DNA from: an uncultured bacterium
GTDB taxonomy: Bacteria > Verrucomicrobiota > Lentisphaeria > Victivallales > UBA1829
Direction: 5' to 3'
Assembly: GCA_902778895.1 (NCBI GenBank)
Contig: CACYZF010000009.1
Location: 141,786 to 205,785 of the forward strand
DNA length: 64,000 nt
Part shown: in pieces, positions 1-8,235 of the stretch
Position numbering within the stretch: position 1 is the stretch's first letter
Layout: the number at the start of each line of letters is the position of its first letter
The notes under the pieces: model-generated
Databases searched by the model: none
What the model was told of the DNA's origin: nothing
Seen by the model: the letters and a program-made list of their open reading frames with translations, nothing else
Position numbers and translations under genes: made by a program

Positions 1-1651
1 GCATGTTCACGGAGGGGTCGGCCTCGTCGCCGACGAGGCAGCAGACGCTTTCGGTGAGGCGGGCGGAGAAACGGACGTCCTTCACCTGGTTTTCGAGCGT
101 CTTCTTCAGGAACTCGAGCAGGGACTTGTTCTGCTCGGCGGCTTCCTTCGTCTTCTTCTCAAGCTCTTTCTGCACGGGCTCGTCGAGCTTCAGGTCGCTC
201 TTCGCGACGGACACGATGTCCTTTTCCGCGTACTTGCCGATGCCGTTGATGACGAACTCGTCGACCGGGTCGAGCAGGAACAGCACGTCGAGCTTCTGCT
301 GGCGGAAGAGTTCCAGCTGCGGAGAGTGTTCCACCGCGGCGCGGTTCTCGCCGGTGATGAAGTAGATTGCCTTCTGCGTGGGCGGCATGGCGTCGGAGTA
401 TTCCTTCAGCGAAACGAGCTTGCCGGGTTCGCCGTTCATGGTCTCGAAGAGCAGCAGGTTCTGGAGTTTCTCGCGGTTTTCCCAGTCGCTGTACGCGCCC
501 TCCTTGATGAGGCGGCTGAACTCGGCGTAGAACTTTTCGTACGTCGCGCGGTCCTTCTCCATCATGCTCTGGAGCTCGGAGAACACGCGCTTCACGATGG
601 CCTTCGAGATGCGCTTGATCTGGGGATTGTCCTGAAGCGTCTCGCGGGAGATGTTCAGCGGCAGGTCGCTCGAATCGACCACGCCGGACACGAAGCCGTT
701 CATGTAGTCGGGCAGCAGGCCGGGGCATTCGTCGGTGATGAAGACGCGCTTCACGTACAGACTGAGCGTCTTTTTATTGCGGACGCCGAACTGGTACTGG
801 AACGGGAGCTTGGCGGCGAGGAAGAGCAGCGCCTTGAATTCGGATGCGCCCTCGGCGGAGAAGACGATGCGCTTCAGCGGCGCTTCATAGTCGCCGGAGA
901 GGTGCGAGTAGAAGCTCTTGTATTCGTCCTCGGTGACCTCGGATTCCGGGCGCAGCCAGATCGCCTTCATGGTGTTCAGCGTGTCGTCCTCGATCACGTC
1001 CTTGCCGTCCTTGTCCTTGGTCTTGTGCGCCATGCGGATCGGATACTCGATGAAGTCGGAGTATTTGCGGACCACGGACGACACGGTCCAGTATTCGAGG
1101 TAGTTCTTGAAATCGTCCTTCAGGTGCAGCGTCACGGTCGTGCCGGCGGCGTCCTTTTCCGCCTCGGTCACGGTGAACGTGTCGACGCCTTCGGATTCCC
1201 ACAGGTACGCCTGGTCCTCGCCAGCCTTCTTCGTTAGCACGGACACCTTGTCGGCGGCCATGAACGCGGCATAGAACCCGACGCCGAACTGTCCAATCAG
1301 CTCCGGCGCGGTCGCGGGATTCTCCTCCTGCGCCTTCTTCAGCTCGGCCAGGAATCCGCGCGAACCGGAGTGCGCGATGGTGCCGAGGTTTTCGACCAGT
1401 TCCTCTTTCGTCATGCCGATGCCGTTGTCGGAGATCGCCAGCGTGCAGGCGCCCTCGTCGGCGGTGATGCGGATTTCGCCCTCGCTGGCGAGTTCGGGAC
1501 GGGTCAGCGCCAGGAAACGCCGTTTGTCCAGCGCGTCGGCGGCGTTCGCGATCAGCTCGCGCAGGAAGATCTCCCTGTTCGAATAGATCGAGTTGATCAT
1601 CATGTTGAGCAGTTCTTTGACTTCGGCTTTGAATTGCATATGTCTGGACAT
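1..1651 (-). CDS. htpG: Chaperone protein HtpG (Hsp90 family), 3' end outside window
   Basis: ATP-dependent Hsp90-type chaperone of the cytosol. About 550 codons are visible and the frame is still open at position 1, so the C-terminal 70-90 residues of a normal protein of about 620-640 aa are missing. The N-terminus reads MSRHMQFKAEVKELLNMMIN, then YSNREIFLRELIANAADA, which is the classic Hsp90 opening with the Glu-Asn/Asp pair of the GHKL ATPase. DNGIGMT follows as the second nucleotide-binding motif. The start at 1651 has a GGAGA ribosome site 6-8 nt upstream; an internal ATG four codons later is possible. The gene lies 52 bp downstream of the zinc-ribbon gene on the same strand, so the two may be cotranscribed. 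Identification is firm. Confidence 0.95.
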   Translation of the reverse strand, partial: MSRHMQFKAEVKELLNMMINSIYSNREIFLRELIANAADALDKRRFLALTRPELASEGEIRITADEGACTLAISDNGIGMTKEELVENLGTIAHSGSRGFLAELKKAQEENPATAPELIGQFGVGFYAAFMAADKVSVLTKKAGEDQAYLWESEGVDTFTVTEAEKDAAGTTVTLHLKDDFKNYLEYWTVSSVVRKYSDFIEYPIRMAHKTKDKDGKDVIEDDTLNTMKAIWLRPESEVTEDEYKSFYSHLSGDYEAPLKRIVFSAEGASEFKALLFLAAKLPFQYQFGVRNKKTLSLYVKRVFITDECPGLLPDYMNGFVSGVVDSSDLPLNISRETLQDNPQIKRISKAIVKRVFSELQSMMEKDRATYEKFYAEFSRLIKEGAYSDWENREKLQNLLLFETMNGEPGKLVSLKEYSDAMPPTQKAIYFITGENRAAVEHSPQLELFRQQKLDVLFLLDPVDEFVINGIGKYAEKDIVSVAKSDLKLDEPVQKELEKKTKEAAEQNKSLLEFLKKTLENQVKDVRFSARLTESVCCLVGDEADPSVNM

Positions 1652-1689
1652 AACTCTGTCTCCTTATTTTTGAACGTGGATAATAAACG

Positions 1690-1715
1690 GCATCAAAGAG
1701 TTGTCACTTTGATGC
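1690..1715 (-). terminator. Hairpin at the end of the zinc-ribbon gene (weak terminator or attenuator)
   Basis: A perfect 9-bp stem (gcatcaaag / ctttgatgc) with an 8-nt loop straddles the stop codon of the FmdB-type gene. On the minus strand it is followed by a T-containing but interrupted stretch. It could reduce read-through into htpG or protect the mRNA end. Confidence 0.45.
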
Positions 1716-1979
1716 TTTTTTCGAGGTCTTTTTTGTCGCGGCGGCGGCCGATGCGGTTTTCTTCGGCGTCGTCGGGTTGCCGAGGCTCGCGTTGGCGCCC
1801 TTGTAATCGTTGCAGTAGAATCCGGAGCCGACGAAGATCACGCCGGAGCCCGCGCCGATCTTGCGTTTCAGCGCGTCCCTGCCGCATTCCGGGCAGGTTT
1901 TCAGGTGGTCTTCGGTCATCTGCTGGAATTTCTCGAACTCGTATCCGCAATGCTTGCAGACGTATTCATAGGTGGGCAT
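1704..1979 (-). CDS. FmdB/CxxC_CxxC_SSSS family zinc-ribbon protein
   Basis: A 91-residue putative regulatory zinc-ribbon protein. The N-terminus MPTYEYVCKHCGYEFEKFQ carries the first CxxC knuckle (C8/C11), and TCPECGRDAL gives the second (about C34/C37). This is the usual FmdB arrangement, in which four cysteines bind one zinc. The middle contains GSGFYCNDYK, also typical of the family. The tail after about residue 67 is low-complexity Ala/Lys/Thr and probably disordered. Members are widespread and their biochemical role is mostly unknown; the FmdB name comes from a proposed regulator of formamide/amide metabolism. It sits just upstream of htpG on the same strand, which hints at a stress or housekeeping operon but proves nothing. 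Confidence 0.85.
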   Translation of the reverse strand: MPTYEYVCKHCGYEFEKFQQMTEDHLKTCPECGRDALKRKIGAGSGVIFVGSGFYCNDYKGANASLGNPTTPKKTASAAAATKKTSKKASK

Positions 1980-2353
1980 GTCGACTTGTCCTTCGGTTCA
2001 ACGGCGGACCCGCGGGGAATCGGGTTCCGGCGGTCCGCTTCCGTGTTGAGGGGTTGTGTTTGGTTGTTTTTCGCATTGGATAAGCATACTTTGTGCCAAA
2101 ATGCCGCAGGCGGCGTTCCCGCCTCGAATCCCCTGTCACATGTCCGCCGTTTGCCCTGTGTCATGCGACATTCTGTCCCATCTTCGTGCCAAAGTGTGCC
2201 GTCTATCCCGTCTTTTCCGGCCCATTCCTATTTTTTTCAACTTTTTTTCGACTTTTTTATATTTTTCGCTAAGATTTCCGCTTTTCGCGCGTCTAAATGT
2301 CAGAAAAATGCTTCGACAACACTCTGTACCACCTGCAACACAAGGAGCGAACC
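1980..2353. other. Divergent intergenic region between zinc-ribbon gene and secreted-protein gene
   Basis: No convincing gene is seen here. The stretch 2220-2290 is T-rich and probably carries the rightward promoter for the 2354 gene, but I cannot assign clear -35/-10 boxes. An AAGGAG ribosome site at about 2342-2347 fixes the start of the next gene. Confidence 0.5.
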
Positions 2354-3577
2354 ATGAAACAGAACCGATTCAAAACGCTTTGGGGGCTGGCGCTCGGCTT
2401 CGCCCTGCTCGCCGCCATCCCGTTCGCTGCAGAGGCTCAATCCGCCACGGAGAAACAGCCGGAGGACCGCTATACGGTGGTCCTGACAGGGAAGATCGAC
2501 GGGAAGGGAAAGATCCGGTTTTACAGCAACATGCTTGATTTTATCCCCGACGCGATCGGAGAAGACCGCCGTTTCCCGACCGACATGACCGTCAACGGGA
2601 AGCCGTGGGAACACCCGGAATGGACGTTCCTCCTGAACTACGTGCCGGATTACTCCAATGGAACGGTTGTGCGGCAGTCGGACGGCGTTACGGCGGACTG
2701 GAAACTCCTGTCGCGCGACGATTCCGTTTCCGTTTCGGACCGCCGCGAGAGGACCATCGGAGAGCTTTCCCTTGCCGGGAACGGAGAGCCCTTCCAAATC
2801 GAACTGTCTTTCGCGAAATACCCGCTGAGCCACGAGGACAGGATCAATGCCATGCGGAAAAGGACCCGGGAAAAGAACCGCATTGCGGAACTGGACAACC
2901 TCTACAGTTTCAACCCGGGGCAGCTGATCCCCGCCAACCGGAAAGTGGTGGAGCAATACCGGGAGGAACGGAGACAGGAACGGATTCTGTGGATGCGCGA
3001 CCCGGATTACACGACCGACGGGAAAGAGTTGCCGCCTGTAAGACAGGAACCGGCTGTACGTTCGGTGCGCAAGCCGTTCCCGGACCAGTTCGACATCACG
3101 ATCGAGGCCACGGTGAACGTCGTTGCGAAGTTCGCTTTTCAGGGGAACCGGATCGTTTACCGCGATTCCACCCTCCCGAACGACGGGAATTATCCGAGCC
3201 AGGTGAAGGTCAACGGGAAACCGTGGAAAAATCTGCACATGCCGTTTACGCTGGACTGCGCGATCGACCAGGATTCCATCCTCGGAACGGAGATCAAGAC
3301 GGAGTATTATAGCTATACCCTCCAGCCCGAGAGAGAATGGATCGCGCTGACGGTCACCAATTACGGACCGCGCGACGAAGAGCCCGTGAAGATCAGGCTG
3401 ACCGTGCTGAAATCCAAGAAGCCGTTCGACGACAGATTTATCTATTCCGGCGGGGTCGCTCTGCCGGCGGAGGTGCTGACGGAACCTGATGCGTTCGAAA
3501 ACTTCTGGAAGAACGCCATGGGCGGCAATTCGGGGGCGGGGAATCTCCCCGCGAAACAGCCGGATCCGGCTGACTGA
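2354..3577 (+). CDS. Secreted protein of unknown function with two internal repeats
   Basis: A 407-residue protein I do not recognise. The start ATG at 2354 is chosen because AAGGAGCGAACC precedes it and because it gives a clean signal peptide: MKQNRF, then a hydrophobic stretch and a cleavage site at about AEA|QS. An earlier in-frame ATG at 2297 lacks this. The mature part contains two related segments, around residues 40-150 and 245-380. Each has a VNGKPW motif followed by an aromatic/hydrophobic strand, suggesting duplicated beta-rich domains. A charged helical linker (about residues 155-230, many Arg/Glu) joins them. There are no cysteine motifs, catalytic signatures or membrane segments after the signal. 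It is likely exported to the periplasm or surface. It stands alone, followed by a short GC-rich terminator. Confidence 0.7.
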   Translation: MKQNRFKTLWGLALGFALLAAIPFAAEAQSATEKQPEDRYTVVLTGKIDGKGKIRFYSNMLDFIPDAIGEDRRFPTDMTVNGKPWEHPEWTFLLNYVPDYSNGTVVRQSDGVTADWKLLSRDDSVSVSDRRERTIGELSLAGNGEPFQIELSFAKYPLSHEDRINAMRKRTREKNRIAELDNLYSFNPGQLIPANRKVVEQYREERRQERILWMRDPDYTTDGKELPPVRQEPAVRSVRKPFPDQFDITIEATVNVVAKFAFQGNRIVYRDSTLPNDGNYPSQVKVNGKPWKNLHMPFTLDCAIDQDSILGTEIKTEYYSYTLQPEREWIALTVTNYGPRDEEPVKIRLTVLKSKKPFDDRFIYSGGVALPAEVLTEPDAFENFWKNAMGGNSGAGNLPAKQPDPAD

Positions 3578-3600
3578 GTCAGTGCAGGAGAAGCGGCCGG

Positions 3601-3625
3601 TCCGGCCCCGGGGGCCGGATATTTT
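3601..3625 (+). terminator. Rho-independent terminator after the secreted-protein gene
   Basis: The GC-rich inverted repeat tccggcccc/ggggccgga is followed by tattttta. The stem is very stable, although the T-run is short and interrupted by A. Confidence 0.6.
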
Positions 3626-3648
3626 TATATAAAAAGGGAGAGGTGTCC

Positions 3649-3676
3649 TTGCTTTTTCCTTTTCCGGGTGTATATT
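3649..3676 (+). promoter_or_regulatory. Sigma-70-type promoter of rpsB-tsf
   Basis: The -35 box TTGCTT (3649-3654), a 16-bp spacer and the -10 box TATATT (3671-3676) match the form seen upstream of several other genes in this window. It leaves a leader of about 165 nt before rpsB, long enough for the feedback regulation known for ribosomal protein operons, but I could not identify a specific leader motif. Confidence 0.7.
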
Positions 3677-3845
3677 ATATGCTACGTTTTCTCAACGCAT
3701 CCGGATCGGCCGTATGCCGATTCCCCCGCACCAAACCAACCCCGCGGGCGGATGCGCACAACTGAACAAGAAGGTATCTTGCTCCGCGTCAACCGACAAC
3801 AACCGCGGAGGAAAAGAGCCGGAACGAAGAAAGGCGGATGGAATT

Positions 3846-4772
3846 ATGGCCATCTCTGTCAAAGACCTGTTGGAAGCCGGGTGCCATTTCGGGCATCAGA
3901 CGAAGCGCTGGAACCCCAAGATGAAAGATTACGTCTACGGGGCGAAGAACGGTATCTCTATTATCGACCTCACGAAAACCATCCGCCAGATCGGCGACGC
4001 CTGCAATTTCCTGCAGCGTGAAGTCATGAAGGGATCCCGCATCCTGTTCGTCGGCACGAAGCGCCAGGCGCAGCAGGTCGTCCGCAACGCCGCGGAAGAA
4101 ACCGAAATGTTCTTCATGTCCGAACGCTGGATGGGCGGCACGCTCACCAACATCGAAACGATCCGCAAGTCCGTGAAGAAGATGCGCGAGATCGACGACA
4201 TCGTGAACGACGAAGAGAACTCCAACCTGAAGAAGAAAGAGATCGTCCGCCTCGCGCGTCAGGGCGTCAAGCTGCACCGCAACCTCGACGGCATCGCCGA
4301 CATGAAGCGCCTGCCCGACGTGGTCGTGGTCGTGGACGTCTGCCACGACGACACCGCGGTGAAGGAAGCCCAGAAGCTCGGTATTCCGATCATCGCCATC
4401 GTCGATACGAACGGCAATCCCGAAAACATCGCCTATCCGGTCGCCGCCAACGACGACGCCGTGAAGTCCATCAAGATCATCATGGACACCTTCGTGGCCG
4501 CCATCAACGACGCCCTCGGACTCTACAAGGTCAAAGTCGCCGAAGACAAGGCGAAAGCTGACGCCGAACGCGCCGAGAAGAAGGGCGCCGATGACAAGGC
4601 CAAGAGCGACGAGCGTCCCGCGCGCCGTCCGTCCCGCCGCCCCGCCGCCCGCAAGGAAGCCGCTTCCGCCGACGGCGAGAAGAAGGCCGCCCCGCGCCGC
4701 AAGGCTCCCGCCAAGGAGGTCAAGGACCTCTCCGCTCTCAAGAAATCCGATGTGAAACCCGAGGAGAAATAA
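3846..4772 (+). CDS. rpsB: 30S ribosomal protein S2
   Basis: Small-subunit ribosomal protein S2, needed for S1 binding and translation initiation. The start at 3846 gives MAISVKDLLEAGCHFGHQTK, the standard S2 opening (GxHFGHxTRxWNPKM). The in-frame extension upstream has no S2 similarity. Family motifs FVGTKRQAQ, ERWMGGTLTN, LPDVVVVVD and IVDTN are all present in order. The protein is 308 aa, longer than the usual 225-250. The extra length is an Ala/Lys/Arg-rich tail from about residue 240, probably disordered and RNA-binding, as found in some PVC and other phyla. It is followed after 2 nt by tsf, the conserved bacterial rpsB-tsf operon. Confidence 0.97.
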   Translation: MAISVKDLLEAGCHFGHQTKRWNPKMKDYVYGAKNGISIIDLTKTIRQIGDACNFLQREVMKGSRILFVGTKRQAQQVVRNAAEETEMFFMSERWMGGTLTNIETIRKSVKKMREIDDIVNDEENSNLKKKEIVRLARQGVKLHRNLDGIADMKRLPDVVVVVDVCHDDTAVKEAQKLGIPIIAIVDTNGNPENIAYPVAANDDAVKSIKIIMDTFVAAINDALGLYKVKVAEDKAKADAERAEKKGADDKAKSDERPARRPSRRPAARKEAASADGEKKAAPRRKAPAKEVKDLSALKKSDVKPEEK

Positions 4773-4774
4773 TC

Positions 4775-5578
4775 ATGGCAGCTATCACCCCGCAAATGGT
4801 CAAGGAACTGCGCGACAAGACCGACGCAGGCATGGGCGAATGCAAGAAGGCCCTCATCGAAGCCAACGGCGACATTGATGCCGCGGTCGATATCCTCCGC
4901 AAGGCCGGTATCGCCAAGAGCGCCCACCGCGCCGACCGCGCCACCGCCGAAGGCAAGATCTTCGTCGCCGTCGACGGCAACCAGGCCCTCATGCTCGAAG
5001 TCTGCTGCGAAACCGACTTCGTCGCCAACAACGAGAAGTTCCTCGAATACGGCAACGGCGCCGCGAAGAAGATTCTCGCGAACACTACCGGCGACGGCGA
5101 CGTCACCGAGGCCGCGCAGAAGTCCGAAGAGACCGAGCTCGCGGCTCTGTTCTCCAAGTTCGGCGAGAAGATGATCATCCGCCGCGCCCTCCGTTACACC
5201 ACCGACCAGAAGATCGCCTACTACATCCACTTCAACGGCAAGATCGGCGTCCTCCTCGACATCGGCGGCGAAATCGACGAAGCCGGCATCAAGAACACCT
5301 GCCTCCAGATCTGCGCCTCCAATCCGCAGTACGTCAACTCCTCCGAAGTCCCGGCCGAAGCGATCGCCCACGAAAAGGAAATCGCCACCGCCCAGCTCAA
5401 GGAGAGCGGCAAGCCCGAGAACATCATCGAGAAGATCGTCGCCGGCAAGATCAACAGCTGGTACGGCGAAATCTGCCTCGTGAACCAGCCTTGGATTCTT
5501 GACAACAAGACCACTTTCGGCAAGCTCTTCCCGAAGGCCACCGTCAAGCGTTTCGCCCGCTGGGCCGTCGGTCAGTAA
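4775..5578 (+). CDS. tsf: Translation elongation factor Ts
   Basis: Guanine nucleotide exchange factor that recycles EF-Tu-GDP. The 267-residue protein begins with a UBA-like domain, including VKELRDKTDAGMGECKKAL, a hallmark of EF-Ts. IDAAVDILRKAGIAKS follows, and later the core motifs ETDFVANNEKF and KIGVLLDIGGE. The length is slightly below the E. coli protein (283 aa) but complete. The start lies 2 nt after the rpsB stop, and its ribosome site (GAGGAG) is inside the end of rpsB, so translation of the two is probably coupled. A strong terminator ends the operon at 5610-5639. Confidence 0.97.
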   Translation: MAAITPQMVKELRDKTDAGMGECKKALIEANGDIDAAVDILRKAGIAKSAHRADRATAEGKIFVAVDGNQALMLEVCCETDFVANNEKFLEYGNGAAKKILANTTGDGDVTEAAQKSEETELAALFSKFGEKMIIRRALRYTTDQKIAYYIHFNGKIGVLLDIGGEIDEAGIKNTCLQICASNPQYVNSSEVPAEAIAHEKEIATAQLKESGKPENIIEKIVAGKINSWYGEICLVNQPWILDNKTTFGKLFPKATVKRFARWAVGQ

Positions 5579-5609
5579 TCGATCCCGACAGCTTCTCTGA
5601 AACACTGAA

Positions 5610-5639
5610 CCCGTTCCGGTTTTCCGGAGCGGGTTTTTT
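5610..5639 (+). terminator. Rho-independent terminator of rpsB-tsf
   Basis: A 10-bp stem (cccgttccgg / ccggagcggg, one G-U pair) with a TTTT loop is followed by six T. Confidence 0.9.
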
Positions 5640-5772
5640 CATGCCTGCGTGCCGGGCGGAGGGATGATATAATAGACTCCATGAAGTCAGAGGCGCTGGC
5701 AGGGGAGCGTGTCTCTCCGTCCGGAACGATTCCCCTTTGACAGGGTACGTTCCAATTCCCTTTTTGGGTATG

Positions 5773-5805
5773 AAAAAAACGCCGGAAGCGGGGAACGCTT
5801 CCGGC
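5773..5805 (-). terminator. Rho-independent terminator of the xylanase gene
   Basis: Read leftwards, the stem gccggaagcg / cgcttccggc is perfect over 10 bp with a 5-nt loop and ends in seven T. It lies 36 bp beyond the stop of the GH10 gene. Confidence 0.9.
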
Positions 5806-5840
5806 GGAATGAAACCTAGGATACGATCGGATTGCCCGGA

Positions 5841-7844
5841 TCAGTATTCGACCATGCCGAGGCCGCGGCGCAGGACGATGGAGGAACCTTCCTTGTCCGT
5901 GCCGACCGCGAGGATGCGCGGCGACGTGGTGTCGGCGGAGACGACGCCGGCAGCCGCGTTGGCGGGGTTGGAGGCCTCGGAGAAGTCGCCGGATTTCAGC
6001 TTGGTGACGTCGGTCACGGGCTTCTTCGTGATGAGGACCGCCATGCCCTTCTCGGTGTTGGCGGAGATGAGGATGCGGCCGTCCTTGAGTTCCATGGCGG
6101 TCGGGTTCTCGCCCTTCAGGCCGATCTGCTTCGCGAGGTCGGCGGAGAGGATCTGCTTGCCGCTCTTGAGGTTGAGGTAACCGTAGATGGAATCCGGATA
6201 GGGCAGGATTCTCTGGCTCGGCGCGCGGAGCGACCAGGTCTGGAACTGATCTTCGGTGGCGTAGACGTAGTTCTCGCCGTCCTTGTCGAACACGCTGGCG
6301 ACCACGACGCCGGCGGGATTGGGCTGCATGCCGGTCGGCGCGGGGGCGATCTGCGCGATGGTGGGACGGACGCAGTCCTTGCCGTTGACGGCGCACAGCT
6401 GGGCGGGCGTTTCGGTCCAGGTCTCGCCGTCGTCGTCGCTGGTCACGTACTTGATGACGCGGTTTCCGCCGCCCTCGTCGGTGGAGAAGACGCACACGAG
6501 GCGCTTGGTGCCGAGGCGGATGACGTAGGGATCGGAGACGGTGCCTTTTTCAGGTTTGTAGATGGTGCGGACATCCTTTTCCCAGGCGATGCCGTCCTTG
6601 TACTGGAAACGGTCGCCGAGGTCGCGGCCGTACATGGCGGCGGCGTCGACCACGCCCCAGAAGGCGGGTTTCGGCTTGTTCTGACGGTCGAAGAGCAGCG
6701 GAGCGTTGCGGCGGCCGCCGAAGGGATAGGTGTCGAGCCAGGAGCCGTTGTCGGTGAGGCCCCAGAGGGTCACGGCCACGATGTGCTTGCGGTACTTCAG
6801 GAAGAGCGCGTAGGCGTCGCGGTAGCGGTCGCGGAGGTCCTGCTGGACGAGCGCCGGGAGGACGCCGTTCGGGTACGGGTTCGCGTTGCGGCGGTCGCGC
6901 GGCAGGATGTCGATGTCAAGCTCGGAGATGAGGATGTCGCATCCGGTGCTGAGGAACGCCTGGATGGTGCGTTCGACCTGGTCCATGTCCGGGTCGGTGT
7001 AGCGCCAGTGGCACTGCATGCCGATGTAGTCGATGAGCTTCTTGTCCTTGTTGACCTCGTTCACGAGCTTCACGATGCCGTCGCGCTTGGCGGCGAGGTC
7101 GGTGTCGAAGTCGTTGTAGACGAGCTTGGCGGTCGGATCGGCCTCGCGGGCGATCTCGAACGCGAGCTTGACGTAGTCGGGTCCGACAATGTTGTACCAG
7201 AAGGATTTGCGCATGGAGCCGTCCTGGACGACCGCTTCGTTCACCACGTCCCACACGTGGAAGTTTTCCTTGTCGTGGGCGATACGGGTGCGGATGTGGT
7301 TCTGCATGCGCTTGATGAGCGTCTCGCGGCCCTGTTCGTTGGGCTGGAGGTCGCGGTAGACCCAGCCGGGCGTCTGCTGGTACCACACGAAGCAGTGGCC
7401 GTGCAGCTGCATGTCGTACTGCTTGGCCATGCGGACGAGGCCGTCGCCGCCGCCCCAGTTGAAGTTGCCTTCGGAGCGTTCGACGCTTTCCCACTTCATG
7501 GCGTTGTCGGCCACGACGCGGTTGAAGTGCTTGCCGGCGAGTTTGCCAGTGAAGGAATCGGGCTGGGCGAAACCGAGCGCGACGCCGCAGAGGAAGTCGT
7601 CTTTGAAGATTTCGCGAAGCGCGGGCTCGTCGCCGAGTTCCTGCTGCTGCCCCTGGCCGCCGCCGAAGCCGCCGAAGCCGCCGAAACCGCCGCCGAAACC
7701 GCCGCCGAAACCGCCACCGAAACCGCCGCCGAAGCCGCCGCCGGGCATTCCGCCGCCCTGGGGGAATTGGGCCAAGGCGATAACGGCGGGCAGTGCGGTC
7801 AGCGCCGCCGCGATGACGAGGGGGGAACCTGAGCGTTTTTTCAT
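5841..7844 (-). CDS. Secreted GH10 endo-1,4-beta-xylanase with C-terminal Asp-box (BNR/sialidase-like) domain
   Basis: A 667-residue exported enzyme predicted to cleave xylan backbones with retention of configuration. A signal peptide (residues 1-25) is followed by a glycine/phenylalanine-rich repeat (GGGF units, about 30-63). The GH10 barrel (about 75-405) shows HFNRVVADNAMKWE, the LHGHCFVWYQQTP strand, the acid/base Glu203 in WDVVNEA, the nucleophile Glu308 in ISELDID and WGLTDNGSW. The C-terminal part (about 425-667) carries an Asp-box, S469xDxGxTW476, and strand-rich sequence like a sialidase/BNR propeller, probably a substrate-binding or second hydrolase module. The start at 7844 has AAGGA upstream. 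It is divergent from the tandem esterase gene, a natural partner for acylated xylan. The GH10 call is firm; the C-terminal function is inferred. Confidence 0.93.
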   Translation of the reverse strand: MKKRSGSPLVIAAALTALPAVIALAQFPQGGGMPGGGFGGGFGGGFGGGFGGGFGGFGGFGGGQGQQQELGDEPALREIFKDDFLCGVALGFAQPDSFTGKLAGKHFNRVVADNAMKWESVERSEGNFNWGGGDGLVRMAKQYDMQLHGHCFVWYQQTPGWVYRDLQPNEQGRETLIKRMQNHIRTRIAHDKENFHVWDVVNEAVVQDGSMRKSFWYNIVGPDYVKLAFEIAREADPTAKLVYNDFDTDLAAKRDGIVKLVNEVNKDKKLIDYIGMQCHWRYTDPDMDQVERTIQAFLSTGCDILISELDIDILPRDRRNANPYPNGVLPALVQQDLRDRYRDAYALFLKYRKHIVAVTLWGLTDNGSWLDTYPFGGRRNAPLLFDRQNKPKPAFWGVVDAAAMYGRDLGDRFQYKDGIAWEKDVRTIYKPEKGTVSDPYVIRLGTKRLVCVFSTDEGGGNRVIKYVTSDDDGETWTETPAQLCAVNGKDCVRPTIAQIAPAPTGMQPNPAGVVVASVFDKDGENYVYATEDQFQTWSLRAPSQRILPYPDSIYGYLNLKSGKQILSADLAKQIGLKGENPTAMELKDGRILISANTEKGMAVLITKKPVTDVTKLKSGDFSEASNPANAAAGVVSADTTSPRILAVGTDKEGSSIVLRRGLGMVEY

Positions 7845-7923
7845 ACTGATGTTCCTTATGAGGCGGAATGAACCGCCATGTGTTTTGGGGTTGATGGAAA
7901 ACGAATGTATGATTATTTCTCAT

Positions 7924-7950
7924 AATATACATGCGCGAGGAGGTTTTCAA
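7924..7950 (-). promoter_or_regulatory. Promoter of the xylanase gene
   Basis: Read leftwards, the -35 box is TTGAAA (7945-7950) with a 15-bp spacer (or TTTGAA with 16) and the -10 box is TATATT (7924-7929). It lies about 80 bp before the start codon. Confidence 0.55.
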
Positions 7951-8112
7951 ATGGAGATAAAGGCAAAAAACATGTAGTATTTATTATTTCGGACGAAAAG
8001 CGAAGGCGGACGGCGAGGCATTGCGGACAGGGATGGCGATCAGGTGTGTGATAACGAACGCGATAAAACGTGAAATTGTCACAAAAATTCGCTGTTAATC
8101 GGTCTTTCGCTA

Positions 8113-8141
8113 TTGACTTTTTCATGTTTCCGCATTATGTT
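8113..8141 (+). promoter_or_regulatory. Promoter of the tandem-esterase gene
   Basis: TTGACT (8113-8118), a 17-bp spacer and TATGTT (8136-8141). The gene starts about 95 bp downstream with GGAGG at 8224-8228. Confidence 0.6.
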
Positions 8142-8235
8142 ACTGCATTGAAACACGTCTTTCCGGTCATTCCCCCTCAAAATGTGCCCGGAGAGATCAG
8201 AAACACAATCCATCACTTTTCATGGAGGAACAATC

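Larger units (their letters stand above)
7845..8235. other. Divergent control region between xylanase and tandem-esterase genes
   Basis: A 391-bp gap without a gene. It carries outward promoters at both ends (listed separately). The centre (about 7960-8100) shows no clear palindrome or repeat. Shared control of the two hydrolase genes is likely from the layout. Confidence 0.5.

Noticed and set aside
5640..5772. Possible small RNA after a TATAAT-like box near 5668
   Set aside because: No convincing -35 box, terminator or conserved fold could be seen; only an imperfect inverted repeat.
5832..7832. A 666-codon open frame antisense to the xylanase
   Set aside because: Mirror of the GH10 gene with no recognisable motifs.
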